Made by a program: the position numbers and the translations under genes
Notes under the pieces: model-generated
Told to the model about the DNA's origin: nothing
Databases searched by the model: none
What the model saw: only the letters and a program-made list of their open reading frames with translations
Shown: positions 45,001 to 52,645 of the stretch, piece by piece
Layout: every line of letters begins with the position of its first letter
Numbering within the stretch: position 1 is the first letter of the stretch
Assembly (NCBI GenBank): GCA_949825065.1
Contig: OX463839.1
Coordinates: 30,203,540 to 30,267,539 of the forward strand
From: Odontocerum albicorne
Lineage: Eukaryota; Arthropoda; Insecta; Trichoptera; Odontoceridae
Reading direction: 5' to 3'
Length of the DNA: 64,000 nucleotides

Positions 45001-47563
45001 TTAGTTTTTATTTAGTTATGCCAAAACGTTCTTTACTTTCTGGACGACCTACGTATATAAATCAAAATCAATGACTATAGATTCACATGTTTTTTTACTG
45101 TTGGTGATTTATCTCAGCTGAAGATTTCTGACTTTGAATTGCATCTTCATATTTGCTAGGATGCGATGGTTCTTCTGGTAGGGGGATCCATGACGGCTAA
45201 TGCCTTCTCTAACTTGGTTTCAAATGATAATTGGTTTTTCTTTGTAAAATGGTTATTGTTTTTAAGTAATTCTAAAGCATTTATATTACTCCTCTCATTT
45301 TACACTAGGGGCACTTCCTAGTGGTACGAAATGCTCATGCAATTTTGATGTGAATACAGTTATGACTGTAATGAGAGCACCTCGCATAGTTGCAAGAATG
45401 TTTTTTTGTGTGAAATGCCTTTTGTTGGCCTTCATTTCTGGGCTAATTATTTCGTCAGGTAACAGGCTGATCAGATAATTAAATAGAAGTACACGCAGAT
45501 AGCATTATATCCCATTTTTTTTCACTGACCTTTTAATTTTTTTTTTGGATGAAGAACTAACTAACCACATGGCAATAAGCCTATAAGATTTTTCTGTATA
45601 TAACAAAAGTGCAATACAAATAAAACTAATTCAGGCAACTTAATTGATTATCTTAATTTGGATTACAGACTGGATGCAGGAGACGTGGCACCCCCCCTGC
45701 CCCCACCTCCCCTCGCTGCACCGCACCCCATGAATTATCATCATGACAATCAACCCAAATTTCAGAGAAACTTTGTGGATAACTCTGACTTTGAATTTGT
45801 AAGTAACTGAATTGTTATATTTTGCAAGTTTTATTCTATGTACAATATAATTATTATATACATACATACCATGGGGTAGGTAGAGGACATATCCTAAACC
45901 TTCATATCCATACACAGTCTTTGCCTCATCCACACTTATAAATCTCATCATACATTCTCTTCTGTTTCTTACCTTTTCCTCAATCAAAATGTATCTTTCC
46001 ATTATTTCCTCGACCTCCTTGTACGCCATTAATTTCAATAATACAGAGTGCGTTTTATGTTCCAGGCTGATTTTGTTTGGCCGCCATTTTGATTTGACTG
46101 TTATTTGTCAGTTCATATTTTACAGTCGTGGAGAGTGGTCTATAACAATTTATTATGAAGCATTTTACTCCGCAACAACGTGTTGTATTAAAACAATTTT
46201 TTTTGAATAATTGTTCAATTGTGAATACGTGAAGAAAATTGCATGGTTTTTTTTTGTTTAAATCATGTGCCAAGCAAGTCAACCATTCAGCGTGTAATGA
46301 ATAATTTTGAAAATTTGCACACATTGGGAGATAAAGCAAAGTCTGGACGACAACATAGTTAATGTACGCCAAAAAAGATTGATGCAGTGAAGCAGTGTTG
46401 GTGAACGTCCGTGCACCTCTCATCGATGCCGTGCACAAGAATTGGGAATGTCTCCATCATGTTTGTCAAAAAATATCAAAAAAGATTTGCATTTTTATCC
46501 GTATAAAATTCAATTGACACAAGAGTTACAGGAAAATGACCATAAATGGCAGCGAGATTGGAGTGCTCGGGTTTTACAGGTTGATATAGACGGCCACCAT
46601 TTTTGGCAAGGTACATACTATGAAAGAGAATGAGGTACTGTTGATCTAGGGTAGCGGTTCTCAACATGGTGCCATGCTTTCTCAGCATGTGTCCGCTTCA
46701 AATTATTAAATAGTATAACAAAAACATATAAAATACTTCAATTTTCGGGGTATTAACTTTAAATTTATATTAAGAGAAAAAAAGAAAAATGCAAAATTTT
46801 ACTGTTAAAATTTAATATGCTAAAATTTTCCACCAGCGACTAGTAGAAGCTGGGTGCCAAATTTCAGTGGCGCCGACAAAGAATGATTACCAAATAATTT
46901 AATTGTAAAATAAATGTTATACGTGTATTCATTCTACTTTTGTAATTAATAAGTTGTTAATTGTTAGCATTTAATTTAATAAGGAAGTATATAAATGGTC
47001 ACTCTCTTCCCAATCTCAAATATGCCTGGCGAACACAACCAAGTTGAGAAGCCCTTCTCTACAGTAACTAAATTTTTTTGTAGCATATATAGGTACAATT
47101 ACCGAATAAATCTTGAATTTTTTATGTCAAAAAATTTGTCATACATTAAATATTCTGCTTTTTTACATTCACCTTTTAATAACTTAACCATAATTTTATA
47201 TTGTGTTTTTTACCTGCCAATCATAATATAATTTAGTTTAACACATATTTTGGCAAAATGTTATTTGATAAAAAATTCTCAAAAAAGAGAATACGAGTAT
47301 ATAAGAAATCTTCGGAAGTCACCTAATTATGGTCAAATGCAGCACCAAAATTATATGTTTCAAGTGTATAAAAGTTATCTGATTAAACTGTATTTGAATT
47401 CCAGTTAAAATTCCTCACATATGAGGAGTTACAAGAGAGGATGGCTAACCTGGACTCTGAAATGGAAAGAGAAATTGACGAATTGCATCGAAGATACCAA
47501 ACAAAGAGGCAACCAATTCTTGATGCCATGGACACTAAAAGGAAGAGACAGCAGAACTTTTAA
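29810..47563 (+). CDS. hpo: Hippo (MST1/2-type) Ste20 kinase gene, N-terminal exon not found
   Basis: Core kinase of the Hippo growth-control pathway. In the known family it phosphorylates Warts/LATS and Mob with Salvador as partner, leading to cytoplasmic retention of Yorkie/YAP. The eight exons (29810-30068, 30692-30919, 33628-33946, 36469-36599, 40055-40223, 43643-43907, 45669-45798, 47405-47563) join in frame to about 552 residues and a TAA stop at 47561-47563. Visible parts: glycine loop [11 protein letters not shown] lysine, HRDIKAGN catalytic loop, DFG, activation loop [18 protein letters not shown], a linker with three Thr-Met motifs, and a C-terminal SARAH domain ending RQQNF. The first exon reads in phase with one base carried from an upstream exon, so about 10-30 residues are missing. 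Introns 2-7 hold mariner, piggyBac-like, hAT and retrotransposon insertions, none in an exon. No lesion is seen, so I judge the gene functional. Confidence 0.93.
30069..30691 (+). other. hippo intron 1 (623 bp)
   Basis: GT...AG borders (GTGAGTAA; TTTTTATAG). I recognised no element inside. Confidence 0.85.
30692..30919 (+). CDS. hpo: hippo coding exon B: catalytic loop and DFG
   Basis: Acceptor TTTTATAG before 30692, donor GTAAGA at 30920; whole codons at both ends. It encodes [20 protein letters not shown], the catalytic loop [11 protein letters not shown] and the metal-binding [10 protein letters not shown]. All key residues are present. Confidence 0.96.
31850..32040 (-). mobile_element. 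Tiny mariner transposase remnant
   Basis: The minus-strand translation [20 protein letters not shown], then [17 protein letters not shown], matches the mariner stretch between the first and second catalytic Asp. No TIRs found. Confidence 0.5.
32276..33260. repeat. Fold-back element with about 120 bp inverted arms
   Basis: The left arm (about 32276-32395: TTTATTGATTTACTAAAACA, then ATAACCCTACTGGTTTCAAG, TTAGGGGAGTT, CCCGGGCTG) returns inverted at about 33137-33260. The centre of roughly 740 bp is unrelated and has no ORF. A shorter palindrome of the same family lies at 52464-52601. The GAAACCGGTAGGG module (33194-33206) recalls Penelope-like element ends, but that assignment is inference. Confidence 0.75.
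33628..33946 (+). CDS. hpo: hippo coding exon C: activation loop and kinase C-lobe
   Basis: Acceptor TTTTTCAG before 33628, donor GTATGT at 33947; one base of a codon is carried over. It encodes the activation loop [20 protein letters not shown] (with the Thr that MST kinases autophosphorylate), then [20 protein letters not shown] and [16 protein letters not shown], the end of the kinase domain. Confidence 0.96.
34600..34740 (+). mobile_element. Small retrotransposon 3' scrap
   Basis: GGAAGTATGTTG, then ATGATAGGAAAGTTTG, repeats the minus-strand sequence at about 22390-22430. It looks like the 3' end of a non-LTR element. Confidence 0.35.
34996..36155 (-). mobile_element. Mar-F mariner, copy 1, internally shortened
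   Basis: TIR TTGGGTGTACAGATTAGTTC at 34996 and inverse ending TTGTACTCCTAA at 36155; TA outside both. Minus-strand transposase pieces are at 35312-35578 (first Asp in [10 protein letters not shown]) and 35051-35296 (second Asp HDNAWPY, third Asp SSDYWLF). Compared with the copy at 59305 it lacks about 110 bp near the C-terminus (join near 35065), plus other breaks. It lies antisense to hippo, in intron 3. Confidence 0.93.
36053..36372. repeat. Tandem duplication of 160 bp spanning a mariner end
   Basis: 36053-36212 is repeated as 36213-36372 with a few substitutions (for example CTCCGTATATAG versus CTCTGTGTATAT). The unit holds the last about 100 bp of Mar-F copy 1, its right TIR and about 57 bp of flanking intron. 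It therefore formed after the mariner inserted and leaves a second, solitary right TIR near 36315. Confidence 0.95.
36469..36599 (+). CDS. hpo: hippo coding exon D: post-kinase linker
   Basis: Acceptor TATGACAG before 36469, donor GTAAGT at 36600. It completes a Gly codon from exon C and encodes [20 protein letters not shown], then [18 protein letters not shown], the conserved stretch just after the kinase domain. Confidence 0.93.
37253..37449 (+). pseudogene. hAT/ZBED-type transposase N-terminal fragment
   Basis: The frame opens [17 protein letters not shown], has a stop, then [14 protein letters not shown]. After a one-base slip it reads [19 protein letters not shown] and [11 protein letters not shown]. 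This matches the zinc-finger start of ZBED5/GTF2IRD2-like proteins, which derive from hAT transposases (C..C, then ERHFK, then Y...YP). It breaks off where the mariner begins at 37450. Confidence 0.6.
37536..38449. mobile_element. Non-autonomous piggyBac-like element inside a mariner (914 bp)
   Basis: Starts CCCTTGCCGATCTGTG and ends CAGTAAGGGAAGTG, with TTAA directly outside both ends (37532-37535 and 38450-38453). Comparison with the uninterrupted Mar-D copy at 40578-41578 shows a single TTAA at this point, so these are a true target duplication. The inverted ends are imperfect (CCCTT shared, offset by five bases on the right). There is no transposase ORF. Confidence 0.8.
38447..39457 (+). 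pseudogene. Mar-D mariner transposase, long ORF lacking the third catalytic Asp
   Basis: An open frame of 336 codons runs to a normal mariner C-terminus (GDYVDE). The true start lies before the piggyBac-like insert (MEKTKFRV, 37490). Helix-turn-helix region, RWVPRLL-type motif, first Asp ([10 protein letters not shown]) and second Asp (FHQDNAPCH) are present. The residue 35 positions on, which should be Asp, is Tyr ([12 protein letters not shown]). The protein should therefore be unable to cut DNA, though it might still bind the TIRs. The related copy at 40578-41578 carries the same Tyr. Confidence 0.9.
39602..39642. repeat. Perfect 16 bp hairpin, 9-base loop
   Basis: ATGGGGAATTGTTATA, loop TCATGCAGG, then TATAACAATTCCCCAT, with no mismatch. 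It lies in hippo intron 4, about 80 bp after mariner copy 2. Confidence 0.93.
39687..39780 (+). repeat. Short tandem repeat, unit about 14 bp
   Basis: AAATTCGAATGTCC-type units recur at 39697-39745, then TTTGTCCAAATTCGAAT again near 39758. Both outer parts carry AAATTCATTTGTCC. Confidence 0.8.
40055..40223 (+). CDS. hpo: hippo coding exon E: Thr-Met linker
   Basis: Acceptor TTCTTCAG before 40055, donor GTGAGT at 40224; one base of the next codon is carried. It encodes [13 protein letters not shown], a Gly-rich stretch, then [16 protein letters not shown]. Three Thr-Met pairs (GTMRS, GTMVI, PTMK) match the linker motifs that MST kinases autophosphorylate to recruit Mob and SLMAP-type partners. 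Confidence 0.93.
40578..41578 (-). mobile_element. Mar-D mariner, copy 3, internally deleted
   Basis: TIR ACACATCGATCAATAAGTCC at 40578 and inverse TTTTTGATTGATGTGT ending at 41578, TA outside both. Minus-strand N-terminal half open at 40944-41453 ([19 protein letters not shown], uninterrupted here). Further on the first Asp stretch ([13 protein letters not shown]) is fused to the third-Asp region ([11 protein letters not shown]) by a roughly 300 bp deletion near 40848. The second catalytic Asp is gone and the third position is Tyr, as in copy 2. Confidence 0.94.
41745..43115 (+). mobile_element. Non-LTR retrotransposon fragment with recognisable RT domain
   Basis: The translation, with many frame breaks, follows a common arthropod reverse transcriptase. 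[12 protein letters not shown] comes first, IHKKGST near 41898, [14 protein letters not shown] near 42130 and [11 protein letters not shown] (catalytic YADD) near 42365. Then come [36 protein letters not shown] and [17 protein letters not shown] near 42740. The 49.44 kb fragment shares the last part. Confidence 0.82.
43643..43907 (+). CDS. hpo: hippo coding exon F: variable linker
   Basis: Acceptor GAATTTCAG before 43643, donor GTAATT at 43908. It completes an Arg codon and leaves two bases for the next exon. It encodes [28 protein letters not shown] (corresponding to the FL.YF.QKE stretch of MST1/2), and a Met/Asn/His-rich part ([20 protein letters not shown]). Confidence 0.9.
43908..45668 (+). 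other. hippo intron 6 (1.8 kb)
   Basis: GTAATT ... GGATTACAG. It contains mariner Mar-G (44089-45053). Near 45550-45580, CCACATGGCAATAAGCC resembles the SINE family 1 body. Confidence 0.88.
44089..45053 (+). mobile_element. Mar-G mariner, internally deleted
   Basis: TIR CTAGGCGCGTCCAGAAAGTA at 44089, inverse TACTTTCTGGACGACCTACG ending at 45053, TA outside both. At 965 bp it lacks about 350 bp. The open frame 44421-44882 holds [19 protein letters not shown] to the C-terminal part, with second (IPDNARPH) and third ([12 protein letters not shown]) Asp. Most of the helix-turn-helix part and the first Asp are gone. The 202-codon minus-strand frame across it is a shadow. Confidence 0.92.
45669..45798 (+). 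CDS. hpo: hippo coding exon G: Pro/His-rich linker
   Basis: Acceptor GATTACAG before 45669, donor GTAAGT at 45799. It encodes [20 protein letters not shown], then [20 protein letters not shown] ending EF. The last residues lead into the conserved (D-EF)LK of the SARAH domain in the next exon. Confidence 0.92.
45845..46040 (-). mobile_element. Non-LTR retrotransposon 3' scrap
   Basis: The minus strand reads [40 protein letters not shown], then YLPHGMYV. It ends in a GTATGTATGTATA run, like the C-termini and tails of the other fragments here. Confidence 0.45.
46130..46640 (+). pseudogene. IS630/Tc1-mariner-type transposase N-terminal fragment
   Basis: From [19 protein letters not shown] (46154) through a broken middle to [19 protein letters not shown] (46481). 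[15 protein letters not shown] words mark a group of insect transposases whose N-terminal helix-turn-helix is followed by this motif. The catalytic part is absent, with stops and frameshifts. This is not one of the mariner families above. Confidence 0.6.
47405..47563 (+). CDS. hpo: hippo last coding exon: SARAH domain
   Basis: Acceptor AATTCCAG before 47405, TAA stop at 47561-47563. It encodes [40 protein letters not shown] and TKRKRQQNF. This is the coiled-coil SARAH domain through which Hippo/MST, Salvador and RASSF pair. Confidence 0.97.
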   Translation, partial: LKFLTYEELQERMANLDSEMEREIDELHRRYQTKRQPILDAMDTKRKRQQNF

Positions 47564-48700
47564 AAGTGACTTTTTACTTATTTATAGCTAGTGAGACATA
47601 TCAATTGAAGCAATCTCACGGCATTCAAGTTGGATGGATGACTTCTTTACAATACTCTTGAGGCCATCAAATACGTAATGTTGTTTTTATTATTTAGACA
47701 TCCCATTATATAGTATCACTTTCATATAAGTCCTAATACTTGAAAATATGAATCCTTATACAATTGTTATTTGCTCCCAACTGAAAATAAATATTTTTTT
47801 AACCAATTTGAAATATAGCCAAAATATTTCACAACCTAACTTACTGTAAGGTTATTTTAGTCAACAGTAAGATGCCAGTTTTTGGAAGAAAAATTATAAT
47901 TACAAAATATGTATAATTGCATTAAAAAGTCACAAATAATGACAGATGTATATTAAATAGATATTTTTGATACTGAAAAATGTCACCAAGTATCTATGTG
48001 TATAAAAATGGTTTTTATATATAGCAAACAAACATTTCTGTCATAATGTATGTAGGAGTACTTTTATTATTTCGATAAATATGTTTTAAGTATTTTAATT
48101 TTTGTTCCAACACACAGGTATCTTATTTTTTAAATACTTTGGAAGAATATATTTTTTAATAATCTAAATTACCTTGCCTTATTTTATTTATCAAATGTTG
48201 AGTTATCATTTTGGTATTCCTGACATTTATCATTAGATTTTACTGACATTTAACCAATTTGTTGCGACTCCTGGCTATAGCCGAGAAATATGACTATGTC
48301 GGTACTATGGTCCCCCCGATTCTGACCATTATGTAAATTTATAGCCTTTAGTTTTCAGACATATCCAATTGTGTTGCATTAATTTCAGAAGTCTGCACTC
48401 AAGTGAGTGTTAATTTGAATTTGAAAAAAAATCTGTTGAAAAATGTGGTTGCGTACTGAGTAAATTTTGTTTTCCAAATTAGTGAGTTGATTTTATAAAA
48501 TTACATTGAAGTTTGTTTGTTAATCATTAATTAATTTGAATAACTTAATTACAAAAAAAAATGTTTTTCAGTATTAGTCGAGGGTTTATTTGTAATCAGA
48601 GGTTAATAATGTTATATTTTACATTTGTGGACATTTTGGGATATCTTTGGATAATTCTAAGTACCAAAGATAAATAAAATATTTATAGCAATGTTTGCCA
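47564..48700 (+). other. Probable hippo 3' untranslated region
   Basis: AATAAA poly(A) signals occur at 47786-47791 (223 nt after the stop) and again at 48673-48678. The true end cannot be chosen from sequence alone. Otherwise AT-rich with no ORF. Confidence 0.45.
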
Positions 48701-49430
48701 GCACATGTGTTAACCTTTGTTTTTTTTAATAAAGTATTTTGGAGGTAAAATAGAAGGAACCTGATAGCTTTTTTCATACTATTTTAGTTTATTCCCAAGT
48801 ACAAGTAATTAAAATTGTATGGATCAATACGTTACTCAAACTCTCTCTAAACTTTGCAAAAAGTATGTTCTTAAAATAATTAGAGTATAGTGATACTGTT
48901 ATGTCCAGTGCCTGCATTCTAATAGTTGATAAGTAATTTGACATCCCAGGTTTGACTCGGGTCGATTTGAATTCTAGACAGTTTTCACTTTCAGAATTTA
49001 CATCATGAATTCATGTTTTTCTTGAGATTATTAGCTACTTGACACAAAATTCCAAGAGCAATGAGTGAAAAAAAATAGCAATGAAAAACCTTCCAACGAT
49101 GACTGCACAGAAGCTCGAACTTATCCAATCGTCTTAGAAAGTCTTGCTACGAGAATTTCAGGTTAGATCATCAAGCCTGTGCTTGTAGATGTCAATAGGA
49201 TGAAAACAAGAACATCCACAGGATGGACTACCATTCTTTCTCATACTCGAGAGATAATTGATGACTTTTGTGTTGTAAATACAATAAAAAATAATAAGTA
49301 CGCATGAATGGCAATTTTTAAAATCTTTTTTAATGATAAAATTGATTACCTTGGAAATTACTTTTTAATTCGTATGATTTTTGGTTATTTTTATACATAA
49401 ACTAATTTAATTTATTATGGCTCATATACG
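48701..49430. other. Intergenic, nothing recognised
   Basis: No supported feature. Confidence 0.35.
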
Positions 49431-49439
49431 GCGACTGTA

Positions 49440-49890
49440 TTTTAAATCAATGATCAAAACAAAGATACAGCTAGGAAGAGGAAGAGGCATAGTCTTCTCT
49501 GTTTTCCTATATGGTGTAGAAATATGAATGTTTTGGAATCTGGGAGGTGAATGATTGATGCCTTTGAGATGTGGCGCTTCCTACGCTTTCCATGGATGGC
49601 CTTGCATACTGCTTCCATCCTGACAGAATTTCAGGTTGAGGGACTCTCCTCCACATGCATATTTTTTTCTATCATATTGCCAATCTTGTAAAGCTGCTGG
49701 TAGTGGGCGTACTTGAAGGTACCAAATTGATGGATGACCATCCAGCAGATCGGAGTGATTTCATTAAGGGTTCTGATATTGAGTCCTTGCAGGATCGCTC
49801 TGGATAGTCGAATTCGTTAAGAAGAGTGTTGTCACTATCCCATTTAAATTACCACCCTGACATGAGGTGTAGATGGATAACAACCTCAGT
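49440..49890 (+). mobile_element. Decayed non-LTR retrotransposon C-terminal fragment
   Basis: GIVFSVFLYGVEIWMFWNLG-like reading (with a stop), then IDAFEMWRFLRFPWMALHTA, SILTEFQV and EGTKLMDDHPADRSD-type sequence. Same region and family type as 42.6-43.0 kb. Confidence 0.58.
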
Positions 49891-50670
49891 TTTACATTTT
49901 ATAAGTGCATTGAATGCATACGCAATTAAGCGCAGAAAAATGTCAATGAAGGACTTTATATTTATTTATAGAAATTATTTTTATTTAGATAAAAGAGATT
50001 AAATTTTGAAACTCAAATTTTACATCCTGAAAATATTGTTTTAGCTGAAATTATGAATTAAGATTTTTTTAATATTCACCCAGGGAATTTTAAGTTAAAA
50101 AGAGTAACTCGTCAGAAGTATCTCCATTATGTAAATATAATTGATTCCTTAACGATTTCCATGAGTAATGAATAAATTTATCTTTTAAAATTGGTGAATC
50201 ATTATTTTCTATTCTTACCTTAATGCTGCTCGTTAATATTGTAATACATACTCAGTAAAATTCTTAAAATCTGTTTCATATTATATTTTTTATGGTTATC
50301 CATTTTATTTATATGTAATGTAATTATAAAAGTGGCAAAGGGTTTGTCAATTTTTGATTAAATTTAATGCTTATTATTTAATAATTTACAATACCCAGAC
50401 TGAATGAGGACTTTCTCAAGATGTTGTTTTATTAATGAATGCATTTAATAGTAATTAATTAAGGTGTTTGTTTTCTTTGTTATAACGCTACACTTATGTT
50501 AATATTCAATATAAAACTTAATACACAATCATCATGAAATCTCATAGCAAGAATGTTTCAGGGTTAATAGCTCGTCATTTGAATCAGAGTGAACAAATTA
50601 TAATTAAATATTAGTCTTGCTTTTTGTATTTTAGCCATTTGTAGTTGTATTTGATTGTGAAAAAGATTCA
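49891..50670. other. AT-rich intergenic stretch, nothing recognised
   Basis: No supported feature. Confidence 0.4.
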
Positions 50671-50672
50671 TA

Positions 50673-51583
50673 CTACCTTGATCAAAAAGTTTTAGGACTT
50701 TATTCATAAAATCGAAAATACAAGTTTATTCATCAAAATCGATATACTCCTCTTCAAAGTCCTCCCCATCGACTGCAACGCACTTACGCCAGCGCTTGAT
50801 CCAATCCTCAAAACAACGCTGGTACTCAATTTTCGGCATGTCCATCAGAGTCGTCTTAGATTTTTTCATGACATCCTCTCGGGTGCTGTAACGCGTTCCG
50901 CGAAGTGGTTTTTTAAGTCGTTTGAACAGGAAAAAGTCGCAGGGAGCCAGATCAGGTGAATTTGAAGACTGCTAGATAGTATTCGTGTTGTTTTTGGTCA
51001 AAAACTTGTCGAAATCATGTCTTTCGCGATTTCAACGAAGTCCTTTTTTGCATGAAATTGAGGTCTTTCGGCACCAGTTTTGCAGCGACACGTCTGAGGC
51101 CTAAATCACTAACCAAAATGTCTTTAGCGGATCCATAAGCGATGTTAAAGTCCTCTGCCAGCTCTCTGATGGTCAATTTGCGGTTTTCGGTCAACATTTC
51201 TTTGACTTTATCGATGTTTTCATCAGTTTTCGACTGCCACTGTGTTCATCCTTAACCAACTCATGACCACTTCTGAAGCGTTCGTACCACCCAAAAATAT
51301 TTCTCCAACATTTCCAAGGTCTGCGGACCGTTAATTCCGTTTTTCACACAAAATTTAATGCAACTCGTTGATGCCATTTTCAAACTTGTAAAAAATCGAA
51401 AACACGCACAAAGGTAGATGTACTCAGTACAGCGTAACTTTTACAAATGCCAAGCTATGACGCTGAAATTTGAAGGGAAGTGTCAATGATAGATGTGGTA
51501 ACCTAACAAAAAAAAAAGAATTCCAATCGGGTGACTGACAGCGCCATACGGTGGCCGGTCCTAAAACTTTTTGATCAAGGTAG
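50673..51583 (-). mobile_element. Mar-A mariner, internally deleted copy 2
   Basis: TIR CTACCTTGATCAAAAAGTTT at 50673, inverse ending TTTTTGATCAAGGTAG at 51583, TA outside both; 911 bp. The minus-strand helix-turn-helix piece is at 51015-51197 (ENRKLTIRELAEDFNIAYGS). It is joined to TKNNTNTI and SPDLAPCDFFLF by the same deletion as copy 1. Unlike copy 1 it keeps Asp at the third position. Confidence 0.96.
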
Positions 51584-51585
51584 TA

Positions 51586-52463
51586 TTTATATAGAATAAT
51601 TCAATTATTTTACTTTTAATTCATGCCATCTAACCTCTTTTTTTGTGCCAAGTTAGCCAAATAAATGTCTGAATTGAGGCTTTCAGATTAATTTAATTAT
51701 TGTAATCATCCAATTCAGAAAGATTATTTAAGTGGTACAATTACCGTATTGTCCTGACTATTGAGCGGGCGGACTCATTATTTTTCATGTATTTTTTTGA
51801 AAAAAAAAACATTGTTTTAATCTGCGTTTTGATAAAAATTATTACTATTTTACATGTGTAATTACCAATTTTCGTGATTTTTCAAACAAAAACCACACCT
51901 ATAGACAGGTTAATACGGTATTTTTATGAAAAGGAACAATATCTTAATTCTTAAATTTAAGTAGTTATTTTTTTTTTATTAAAATAATCTGGCAGTGAAT
52001 GATTAAAAATGTTTTAAATTCCCTATGAATGTAGTTTATATGAATGAATAATCATTTTCAATATTTAGTATCAAGACAGTGTCTTACAATATTTTTTTAC
52101 AACTTGAGATTTCACCTTGGTAAATGTTTGTGTATGTATACCCAGTCATTGTAAATTAGGAACTGTACTGGCAATGCCTTACGATAATAATTACTTTAGT
52201 TTGTCATAATGGAATAAAAAAGAAAACATATTTTCAACAGCAGTAAGAAGTATACTGAATGGATAAGAATAACAGTATTGTAAATATTAACATATTTTTT
52301 TTACATCACTCTAGAAATCTACTTCAATTTTCATATTTAATTATATGGATTTAGAGAAAACTGAGACGCAAATTTTTTTTTACAAATTTGCTATATAAAT
52401 CTTATAAAAGCATAGTTCACAAAGCATTTTTAAGATTCTGTTTATTTGTAATTTATTTTTATG
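51586..52463. other. AT-rich intergenic stretch, nothing recognised
   Basis: No supported feature. Confidence 0.4.
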
Positions 52464-52601
52464 AAACACTGTTTAGTCCACTTTTTTGTGACGGTATAAC
52501 CCTACCGGTTTCAAGGTCTTTGCGCTCCCCTGAAGATGAGGTGAAAGCATTGAAACCGGTAAGGGTTATACCGTCACAAAAAAGTGGAATAAACAGTGTT
52601 T
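52464..52601. repeat. Near-perfect palindrome with 51 bp arms (fold-back repeat)
   Basis: The left arm 52464-52514 (AAACACTGTTTAGTCCAC ... ACCGGTTTCAA) pairs with 52550-52601. The spacer of about 35 bases holds CTGAAGA (52530-52536), and GAAACCGG follows at 52552. It shares the ATAACCCTACCGGTTTC module with the 32.3 kb fold-back element. Its outer right side (CTTTAAACCTCCACA, 52623-52637) also matches that element's flank. Confidence 0.85.
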
Positions 52602-52645
52602 GATAAAAATAAATGACAATGTCTTTAAACCTCCACAACGTTTAA

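Larger units (their letters stand above)
45799..47404 (+). other. hippo intron 7 (1.6 kb)
   Basis: GTAAGT ... GAATTCCAG. It holds a minus-strand retrotransposon 3' scrap, an IS630/Tc1-mariner fragment and, near 46648-46690, sequence like a hAT end (TAGCGGTTCTCAACATGGTG). Confidence 0.88.

Noticed and set aside
46648..46690. hAT-type terminal sequence (TAGCGGTTCTCAACATGGTG)
   Set aside because: Resembles the common hAT end, but no matching inverted end or 8 bp duplication was found nearby, so no element is called.
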